Positions 33,563-39,364 of a stretch of DNA of 39,364 nucleotides are shown one piece after another. The stretch's first letter is position 1, and every line of letters begins with the position of its first letter. A model generated the notes under the pieces. That model did not search any database, was not told the DNA's origin, and was given only the letters and a program-made list of their open reading frames with translations. The translations under genes and the position numbers were made by a program. The DNA comes from an uncultured Eubacteriales bacterium (GTDB taxonomy: Bacteria > Bacillota > Clostridia > Christensenellales > Borkfalkiaceae): NCBI GenBank assembly GCA_900548285.1, contig URKE01000016.1, forward strand, positions 1-39,364, in the 5' to 3' direction.

Positions 33563-36500
33563 TTTCCTCTCCTTTCGCCGTCTCCGGCGATATTGTTACT
33601 TATTTTATACTCGGAAATACGAACCGCTCCAAGATAAAAATCGGTGAACGCATAGTCGGGCGTATACGTATTTACAGGCGGGTCTACGCTCAGAATCTCA
33701 TCCTCATATCCGCGGGTCCCTTTGAAAGTGTTCACCCCTACGAATCTCTGCTCTCCGCAATAATGATGGTGCGGACCGAACATGTTGCGATTTGTGCCTT
33801 TAAGTCTGACCGTTATAAGGTTTTCGCCTTTTTTAAGCCGCGGCGTTAAATCGATTTTCTCTTTCGACGTCACGCAGCCCGCTTCTTTGCCGTTTATCGA
33901 TATTATGCACAGCGCGCCGTCGAAATCCTCTATATCGAGTTCGGCTTTATCGCAATTATAGTCGTAAATAAACGTTTTCTCGATATCGCCGCGATAGAAC
34001 CACAGCCCTTGCGACGTGAGTTCCGCGTCAAAATTCTTTTCTGCGGGCGTTTTCAGTTTAAATTCCGCGTCCGCTACTTTTACGTACCACGGCGTCCTTC
34101 CTGTTTTTCCTTCGACAACCACGTCAAAATTGCCGGTGAGATATACGCTTTCGATTTCTTCTTCATAAGAAAATCTGTTTTTCTCTGTTTCAAATACGCA
34201 GTCGAGGTCAAAATCCGATTTTTTCGGACTGACGTTATAATACGCGCATATTTCGTTTTCGCCTTGTTTAACGATATGAGAAATATTTGCGCGGCGGATA
34301 CTCTCGTCAACGTAGAACCCGTCGTCGAACGACAACCCCGCTCCGTTAACCTCAACTTTTTCGCACGTTGAATTCTCCATACACAAACAGACGTCATTCG
34401 GTTTATTTTCGCAGAAAAACTTGTATTTTACAAGCATTTTGAACGGCTTAGTTGCTTTGAGCGATTCCTTATACGCACTGCTCTGGACATTTAAAACGTA
34501 ATCTTCGCCCAAAGATTTACCGTTTATTATGAGTTCGGCGCGGTCTATCGTAAAGGTGTTCGCATCGGTAAGAGCGCAACTTCCGGATTTTAACGAAAAC
34601 CTCTTAACTAAAGCGTAAGTTTCCGACTTTTCCCGTTCGCCCCCTTTGAAAACAAACATATTTAACGTTTTTGGTTCGACTGAAAAACAAGCGTAAGTCG
34701 CCTTTTCGTCCGAATAACAACCGAGCGGAGTTTCCTTGCCGGTCAAAGCGTCGTAAGAATAAATCTGTCCGCAACCGTTAACGGCTAAAATTCCCTTCAC
34801 CGTACTCGCGTAATCGTTATTGAAAACGCTGACGTATCTGTTTTTATTTTCTCGGGTGGTTTTCAGCGTGACGTTGTTTGTTAAAACTTTTTCCCGTTCG
34901 GAAAATACCGCGGCTTTCCGACGATAATCGATATAATCGAAATATTTCACCCAAAGATCTCTTCTGTTCTGGACGACAGAAAATTTCTTGTTTCTCTTTA
35001 TGGCTTTAAGTTTTTTGAGTTCTTCGGAAAACTCTCCTTCGACTTTTTCGGGAAAACGTTCGCAAAAAGCAATCGGTATGCCGTTTCCGACTACTCCCGA
35101 TATAAGTTTTTCGGTATTTTTTGTTATATTTTCGGTCGAGGGAACAATCAGCAGTTCATATTCGCCTTTGCCGACTTTTATTTTTCCGTTCTTTATCTCC
35201 GCGCCGACGTGCGAAAGATAGGTTTCGTCGGCAATGTCGAATTGAACCTGCGCGGATATAAGCGATTCCACAAGATTTCTGAATTCCGAGGATATATTCG
35301 CGGATTTTTCGCTTCCCGCTTTTTCGGAATAACAACCGTAAACGGGCGAAATAACAAGCGCGTCGTTTTCGCTTTCGCCGCGCGAGGAAAATTCGTTCAT
35401 ACCGTTCATCGCGCGATTGAGATAACCGATACTGTCCCACCAGTTGTTCTGAGCGGAAAAAAACGCGGGATAATCGCGTTTTCTTACGCCGGCTATGGAA
35501 TACGCCGATAAATGCAAGCACGCGTTATTTATTCCGTGCGCGCTTTCATATCCCCATATTCCGAGATAGTCCGACGCGCGCGTTCCCCAGCCGCAACAAC
35601 CGAAACTCTCCGAAATAATCTCCTTTTTGCCTAGTTGGTTTTTTGCGCTTGAAATCTGTTTCAACAGAACGGGCGAAGCGTATCTTCTGCCCAGATAGTC
35701 TATGCCCGGAAAATCCATGCCCGTATAATTAAGCATAGCGTTTCCGCCTTTGAGGTATTGCGTTGAAATTCCGTCCTCTTCGGGGAAATGCCCTGTGAAC
35801 AACAAATTGTTTTTAACGCACCATTCGTTTATCTTGTCTATATAATTTTCCTTATAAACGGAACAAACGACGTCGTAATAATCCTGACGAAACACTTCTG
35901 CCGCTTGCCCGTCTCCGAAAAGCAGATATATGAAATCGAGTAAATCGTAGCCTTTTTTTTCTTCGAACGCTTTTTCGAGATACGGGCTGTAACAATACTC
36001 GCCGTACTGCGGTTCGTCGGTAAAAATACCTTTTATGGTTTTGCCGAACCGATCTCCGAATCTGCGTTTATACTCCTCGTGGGTAACAGCGATAAATTCG
36101 TCGGTTACGCGCGGAGAAAATATGTCGACGTAAAACGGATTGACCTTATAACCGAAACAGAATTCGCTCTTTCCGGAATCGTCGCGTTTATAAGGCAGAT
36201 TGCCGAAGCAAGCGTATCTGCTTCCTTCCGGAATTTTTTCGGGTCTGCCGGACGAAAAGCCCGCCAGAAAATTTTTATCGTCGATTTCGGCGTTTTTCAT
36301 TTCGCAGGAAAAGTCTTTCGGCAGATTTCTCGCTGTCAACGACTTCTGACAATAGTCCTCGCCCTTACCGTTCACTCTGCCGCCGGCAAATCCGCTGGGC
36401 CAACCGTCTTCATCGTAAAGCCACGCTTCGAGTCCGCATTTTTCGGCTTCGTCGACGGCATAACCTATCGCCGCAAACCATTCCTCCGAAAGATAAGCCG

Positions 36501-36651
36501 ATTTCAGACCTGCCCTTGCATGCAAAAAAAAGCCCCCGAAATCCTTTTCTTTGAAATCTCTTACTCTCTCTCTTATGCCTTGCTCGGTAAGTTTTCCGTT
36601 TAAAGCCCAAAATAATCTGTTTTTTCTGTTAGTTTCCTGTTCTTTTGGCAT
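33559..36651 (-). CDS. GH106-like alpha-L-rhamnosidase
   Basis: This 1030-residue protein has no signal peptide. The N-terminus reads FWALNGKLTEQGIRERVRDF then GFFLHARAGL, followed by LEAWLYDEDGWPSGFAGG, a motif characteristic of the GH106 rhamnosidase family, and KGIFTDEPQYG near 208-218, where an acidic catalytic residue is expected. A barrel and several C-terminal jelly-roll domains fill the rest, ending with a galactose-binding-like fold. It should remove rhamnose from imported or neighbouring glycans; proteins of this superfamily with other specificities exist. It is the first gene of the twelve-gene run, transcribed from the promoter at 36829-36857. The ribosome binding site is weak, but homology begins a few residues after this ATG. 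Confidence 0.72.
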   Translation of the reverse strand: MPKEQETNRKNRLFWALNGKLTEQGIRERVRDFKEKDFGGFFLHARAGLKSAYLSEEWFAAIGYAVDEAEKCGLEAWLYDEDGWPSGFAGGRVNGKGEDYCQKSLTARNLPKDFSCEMKNAEIDDKNFLAGFSSGRPEKIPEGSRYACFGNLPYKRDDSGKSEFCFGYKVNPFYVDIFSPRVTDEFIAVTHEEYKRRFGDRFGKTIKGIFTDEPQYGEYCYSPYLEKAFEEKKGYDLLDFIYLLFGDGQAAEVFRQDYYDVVCSVYKENYIDKINEWCVKNNLLFTGHFPEEDGISTQYLKGGNAMLNYTGMDFPGIDYLGRRYASPVLLKQISSAKNQLGKKEIISESFGCCGWGTRASDYLGIWGYESAHGINNACLHLSAYSIAGVRKRDYPAFFSAQNNWWDSIGYLNRAMNGMNEFSSRGESENDALVISPVYGCYSEKAGSEKSANISSEFRNLVESLISAQVQFDIADETYLSHVGAEIKNGKIKVGKGEYELLIVPSTENITKNTEKLISGVVGNGIPIAFCERFPEKVEGEFSEELKKLKAIKRNKKFSVVQNRRDLWVKYFDYIDYRRKAAVFSEREKVLTNNVTLKTTRENKNRYVSVFNNDYASTVKGILAVNGCGQIYSYDALTGKETPLGCYSDEKATYACFSVEPKTLNMFVFKGGEREKSETYALVKRFSLKSGSCALTDANTFTIDRAELIINGKSLGEDYVLNVQSSAYKESLKATKPFKMLVKYKFFCENKPNDVCLCMENSTCEKVEVNGAGLSFDDGFYVDESIRRANISHIVKQGENEICAYYNVSPKKSDFDLDCVFETEKNRFSYEEEIESVYLTGNFDVVVEGKTGRTPWYVKVADAEFKLKTPAEKNFDAELTSQGLWFYRGDIEKTFIYDYNCDKAELDIEDFDGALCIISINGKEAGCVTSKEKIDLTPRLKKGENLITVRLKGTNRNMFGPHHHYCGEQRFVGVNTFKGTRGYEDEILSVDPPVNTYTPDYAFTDFYLGAVRISEYKISNNIAGDGERRGK

Positions 36652-36822
36652 TATCAGTTTCCGTTAAAGTTCTTGCTATTCGTGTAGCAATATTTTTTAA
36701 AGCACTATGCCCGCTTCATTCCGGACTTCGTGCTTTTTCTTTCATTTGCTTAAATTTGCTGAAACTACTCGCGTAGTCTACGTAAAAATCAAGAAGTCGC
36801 GTTAACCGCGAAACCATCTTGC
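36652..36822 (-). promoter_or_regulatory. Structured leader of the twelve-gene operon
   Basis: The predicted transcript has about 171 nt before the GH106 start. Three stems are visible on the minus strand: ACTAC-GCGA-GTAGT with a GNRA loop (36764-36777); AAAGCAC/GTGCTTT enclosing GTCCG/CGGGC (36699-36736); and GCTA/TAGC (36675-36688). The second includes a G-T pair that works only in the minus-strand RNA. No T-run follows any stem. I do not recognise a known riboswitch. Confidence 0.5.
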
Positions 36823-36828
36823 TTTTTT

Positions 36829-36857
36829 ATTTTAACACGCCGACAACCGCTTGTCAA
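36829..36857 (-). promoter_or_regulatory. Strong promoter of the glycan-utilisation operon
   Basis: On the minus strand TTGACA (36852-36857) and TAAAAT (36829-36834) are separated by exactly 17 nt. This is the best promoter in the window. It lies between the LacI regulator and the GH106-like gene and can drive all genes down to 12431. It holds the operator at 36842-36855. Confidence 0.85.
36842..36855. promoter_or_regulatory. LacI-family operator candidate
   Basis: GACAANCGNTTGTC is a 14-bp dyad with a central CG, the general form bound by LacI/GalR/CcpA-type proteins. It overlaps the -35 and half of the spacer of the promoter, so a bound repressor would block polymerase. The adjacent LacI gene is the natural owner. 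I found no second copy by eye in the other promoter regions. Confidence 0.65.
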
Positions 36858-36895
36858 TATAAATTTAAAAATTTTTTTTATTTTTTTAAAACCGG

Positions 36896-37906
36896 TCAAC
36901 GGATATCCTTTACCGTGTTCCTTTCGACGATATAGGTTTCCTCGTTGGTTTCCGAAGTACGCTCGCCGCAGATTTCGGAATACAACACCCTGAATATTTT
37001 TTTTCCGAGCATTTTATAATCGTAACCGAGCGTGGTTAGCGGAGGGTTTATATACTTCGAATACATGATATCGTCTATGCCCACGACGGAAACGTCGTCC
37101 GGTACGCGATAACCTCTTTCTTTCAGTTTATCTATAACGCCGTAAGCCATCAGATCGTTTGTAGCGATAATCGCGCTGAAAGGAACATTTTCAGAAAGCA
37201 ATTTATCCGTAAGTCTCATTCCGTCTTCGACGGTTGTCGAATAGGGAGCGTCGTCGTTTATCACGCTCGGTTTTTTACCGAACTCCTTATAATACTCGTC
37301 GACGAACGCGGCAAAACGACGATCGCTTTTCTGTTCCGGGTTAAGCCCGTTCAGATAAACTATGTCTTTATGTCCTTTCGCCTTCAGATATGCGACGATT
37401 TTTCTCATTCCTCCGTCCATATCCGCTTCAACGACCGGCAGACTTTCCTTCACGGTTTCTTCTTTGTTGCCCAGCACGACTTTCACGTTGTTATCCAGAA
37501 ATCTGCTTACGATTTCGTTCAGGTTGCGCTCGGAAACAAGCGAGATATATATCCCGTCTATTCTTCTTGCAATCAGGTCGTTTACCTGTTTTTCCACGTC
37601 TCCGCTGCCCGCCACGTCGGATATATAAACCGAGTAGCCGCACTCGGCTGCCTGCTCCTGAAAGCCGTGGATAATGGCGGGGAATATCGGGTTTGCCATA
37701 TCCCTTACTATTATCGCGACGGTGTCGGTTTTTTTCTTAACCATGCTTTTCGCAACCATATCGGGTTTATAATGCAACGTTTCTATTGCTTTGTTTACTC
37801 TGTCTACGACGTCTTTCGAAAATTTACGGCTGTCGTTCAGCACGTACGAAACGGTTTGCTCCGACACACCCGCAAGCCTTGACACGTCTTTTCTCGTAAC
37901 CCGCAT
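36896..37906 (-). CDS. LacI-family transcriptional regulator
   Basis: This 336-residue regulator has an N-terminal helix-turn-helix (VTRKDVSRLAGVSEQTVSYV, residues 3-22) and hinge helix (NKAIETLHYKPDMVAKSMVK). A periplasmic-binding-protein-like sensor follows, with VAIIVRDMANPIFPAIIHGF and VSVVGIDDIMYSKYINPPLT. Length and order are standard. GGAGGGAG precedes the ATG, and it has its own promoter at 37948-37976. It ends about 40 nt before the operator-bearing promoter of the twelve-gene run, so it most likely represses that run until a sugar from the target glycan binds it. Readthrough from the GH43 gene upstream is also possible. Confidence 0.93.
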   Translation of the reverse strand: MRVTRKDVSRLAGVSEQTVSYVLNDSRKFSKDVVDRVNKAIETLHYKPDMVAKSMVKKKTDTVAIIVRDMANPIFPAIIHGFQEQAAECGYSVYISDVAGSGDVEKQVNDLIARRIDGIYISLVSERNLNEIVSRFLDNNVKVVLGNKEETVKESLPVVEADMDGGMRKIVAYLKAKGHKDIVYLNGLNPEQKSDRRFAAFVDEYYKEFGKKPSVINDDAPYSTTVEDGMRLTDKLLSENVPFSAIIATNDLMAYGVIDKLKERGYRVPDDVSVVGIDDIMYSKYINPPLTTLGYDYKMLGKKIFRVLYSEICGERTSETNEETYIVERNTVKDIR

Positions 37907-37947
37907 AAAATCTCCCTCCGTCCCATATTCGGCGGCTCTTTTTCCTT

Positions 37948-37976
37948 ATTTTAACATATTGCAAAATAAAATGCAA
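37948..37976 (-). promoter_or_regulatory. Promoter of the LacI-family regulator
   Basis: On the minus strand TTGCAT (37971-37976) and TAAAAT (37948-37953) are 17 nt apart. The -35 and spacer carry TTGCA-8 nt-TGCAA, an inverted repeat that might be an autoregulatory site; it differs from the operator at 36842. Confidence 0.7.
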
Positions 37977-37989
37977 TAGCAGAACGGCA

Positions 37990-39063
37990 TTAATCTTTTT
38001 CGCCGCTTTCGCCGGTCGGATTAACCCTCCACTCCGTTTCCCAGCAAATATACGGCGTTCCGTCGTCCGAAAAACGCACCGGCAACCAGACGTAAGTCGC
38101 TTCCGAGGTGTTTTCGTCGGACAATGCCGTCGTAGTGAACCCGTCGGGAAGAGGCTCTTTGGTTTTATCGAACATTCTTTCGTAAATCGCGTTTATATCA
38201 GGCATGTTCGCCGGCAAATCCCTCAGCCATCTGTCGCCCAACGCGATATACAAATCTTTTATAAACGGATGCCTGAACACCGAAGAAAACTGACACGCGA
38301 AAGAATTTTTATTCACGTCGTTCACGCAAGGCTTACCGAGTTCTCTCCACTCCCCGTGAAAATCGGTTATTTCATATAAAACCGTTTCGTTCGGGAAATA
38401 GCCCGTGGTTCCGGAAGTCAACAAAAACTTTCTTCCTCCGCGTTTGAAAAATGCCGGCGCTTCTCTCGTAAAAGGCGGAAACGGCTTGGGAATATGGATT
38501 GACATTTCATCGGTAAAATCGGTGTAGTCGTCGTTTAACGTAACGCAAAACATCGAATCGTGCGGATTTTCGAAAATTATATACGCTTTACCGCCGTCTT
38601 TGACCAGATCGAAATCGCCCGCATGGTACTTATCGAGTTCGGCAACAACCCTGAACGGCTTCGTTATATCTTTGCTCACCGCCACGGCGTACACGCAATA
38701 TTTCAATTCGTCCGGCGGAACTTTGCTGCATTTTGCCCACATAACGAAAAGCCCTGTTTTTTCGTTATATAAAATATGCGGGCGATCGGTTATGTTTTCA
38801 GGATAAAACACCGTGCCTTCCCGACTGCTTATTGCAATTATACCTTCATCTTTCCAATTATACAAATCGTCGGACGAATACACCTTCACTCCGTTCGTCC
38901 AGTTTTTACAGCGTTCACCCGTTGCCGTGCCGGTAATCCCCTCTTTGTTTTCTCCGTAAAAATAAAATTTTCCGTTATGATACAATATAGAACCGCCGTG
39001 CGCCTGAACGACGCATCCGTCGGTATCGTAAAGAACTTTTCCCGGTCTGATTGTTTTATACAC
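37990..39063 (-). CDS. GH43-like beta-propeller glycosidase (galactanase-type clade)
   Basis: This protein of about 357 residues has no signal peptide. The N-terminal AHGGSILYHNGKFYFYGENK and C-terminal TYVWLPVRF...PYICWETEW are typical of the GH43 clade that includes exo-beta-1,3-galactanases. Between them are blade motifs such as VKVYSSDDLYNWKDEG, RPHILYNEKTGLFVMW and YHAGDFDLVKDGGKAYIIFE, and EAPAFFKRGGRKFLLTSGTT, which holds the probable acid Glu. The Asp that serves as base in most GH43 enzymes is replaced in HGGSI, as in that clade. The frame could open at a TTG at 39069, but AGGAG is only 3 nt from it and 8 nt from the GTG at 39061-39063, which I prefer. It lies 17 nt after the beta-lactamase-like fragment and probably acts on galactan or arabinogalactan side chains. 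Confidence 0.78.
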   Translation of the reverse strand: MYKTIRPGKVLYDTDGCVVQAHGGSILYHNGKFYFYGENKEGITGTATGERCKNWTNGVKVYSSDDLYNWKDEGIIAISSREGTVFYPENITDRPHILYNEKTGLFVMWAKCSKVPPDELKYCVYAVAVSKDITKPFRVVAELDKYHAGDFDLVKDGGKAYIIFENPHDSMFCVTLNDDYTDFTDEMSIHIPKPFPPFTREAPAFFKRGGRKFLLTSGTTGYFPNETVLYEITDFHGEWRELGKPCVNDVNKNSFACQFSSVFRHPFIKDLYIALGDRWLRDLPANMPDINAIYERMFDKTKEPLPDGFTTTALSDENTSEATYVWLPVRFSDDGTPYICWETEWRVNPTGESGEKD

Positions 39064-39080
39064 CTGCAAGTCTCCTTCGC

Positions 39081-39302
39081 TTATTTATTAAATGAATTCA
39101 TAACGTCAGTTTCGAAATCCCTCGCCGTAGAAGCCTCCGACCCGCCGTCAAATCTGCTGTTTTTCATATACACCGCAACTATATTATCGACTTTATCAAC
39201 CCAGAAATGAGTTCCGTATGCGCCGCTCCAGCCAAAACAGCCTTCCGGCAAATAATTGTTATGCCAGCCAAGAATAAAACGAACCTTGCCAAAACGCCGC
39301 AA
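39081..39302 (-). pseudogene. 3' fragment of a beta-lactamase-family serine hydrolase
   Basis: The readable part, LPEGCFGWSGAYGTHFWVDK followed by VDNIVAVYMKN, is the end of class C beta-lactamase-like hydrolases (esterases, PBP4-like proteins), covering the KTG-equivalent strand region (…GWSGAYGT…). The frame is closed by a TGA at 39318-39320, and the sequence before codon 10 no longer resembles the family. The SxxK and YxN motifs are not present in the 62 nt that remain to the window edge in any frame. The gene is therefore broken by insertion, deletion or a frameshift close to 39290. An intact neighbour beyond the edge cannot be excluded. Confidence 0.65.
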
Positions 39303-39303
39303 T

Positions 39304-39364
39304 TTCCGTGCTTTTTGTCAAATTCTCGCTTGAAGTACGTATAGTACGTCTGCGTTCGCCTTTA
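39304..39364. repeat. Short sequence similar to part of the operon leader
   Basis: CGTGCTTTTT (39307-39316) is identical to 36729-36738. In both places it is followed by A/T-rich sequence containing AAATT, then a GAA(A/G) and a small inverted repeat (ACTAC/GTAGT there, ACGTA/TACGT here) and a TACGT-type end. The match is interrupted and partly by eye. It could be a dispersed repeat inserted in the broken hydrolase gene. Confidence 0.35.

Noticed and set aside
1..39364. CRISPR array or RNA-guided system
   Set aside because: There are no regularly spaced direct repeats and no Cas-like frames; the repeats found are within proteins or are hairpins.
1..39364. Anti-phage defence cluster
   Set aside because: The phosphatase, AraC regulator and graveyard could tempt such a reading, but there is no nuclease, NTPase, toxin or reverse transcriptase; the context is carbohydrate metabolism. 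Only the small lipoprotein at 11304 keeps a possible phage link.

Overview
The window looks like a chromosomal segment of a Gram-positive, probably gut-associated anaerobe of the Bacillota. I see AGGAGG-type ribosome binding sites, many lipoprotein signal peptides, InlB-type repeats and Bacillota-style sugar ABC transporters. A Christensenellales-like Clostridium relative would fit, but that is inference. Almost everything reads on the minus strand and is devoted to complex carbohydrates at the cell surface. There is no rRNA, tRNA or CRISPR array.

Region 1 (1-8522, minus) is a surface lipoprotein operon. A 1545-residue lipoprotein joins a CX5R tyrosine-phosphatase-like domain to three long beta-repeat units. 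A 958-residue lipoprotein has three InlB B-repeats and two of the same units. Last comes a solute-binding lipoprotein cut by the window edge. A divergent AraC-type regulator (8893-9828, plus) faces this operon. A perfect 10+9+10 inverted repeat lies at almost the same distance (about 70 nt) from the predicted start points of both promoters.

Region 2 (9829-12430) is a gene graveyard. It holds pieces of a large serine recombinase, an SGNH hydrolase, a frameshifted AraC protein, two phage-tail-like proteins and the tail end of an IS30 transposase. One intact gene sits among them: a small coiled-coil lipoprotein with its own promoter and terminator, placed like a phage 'moron'.

Region 3 (12431-36651, minus) is a collinear run of twelve genes with gaps of 0-60 nt apart from one 178-nt gap, which carries a second predicted promoter. 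In transcription order they are a GH106-like rhamnosidase, a C-terminally anchored beta-sandwich protein, a sugar-binding lipoprotein, two ABC permeases, an extracellular GH13 lipoprotein, a membrane-anchored protein of unknown function, a polytopic membrane protein resembling a dead CPBP protease, a second C-terminally anchored surface protein, an intracellular GH13 paralogue, a DMT transporter and a GH36 alpha-galactosidase. The layout implies capture and trimming of an alpha-glucan or mixed galactose/rhamnose-containing glycan outside, import of oligosaccharides by the ABC transporter (whose ATPase is not encoded here), and final cleavage inside. A strong promoter at 36829-36857 with an embedded LacI-type palindrome, next to a LacI regulator gene, probably controls the run.

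Region 4 (36896-39364, minus) holds the LacI-family regulator, a GH43-like beta-propeller glycosidase and the 3' end of a broken beta-lactamase-family gene that abuts a short sequence resembling part of the leader upstream of the GH106 gene.
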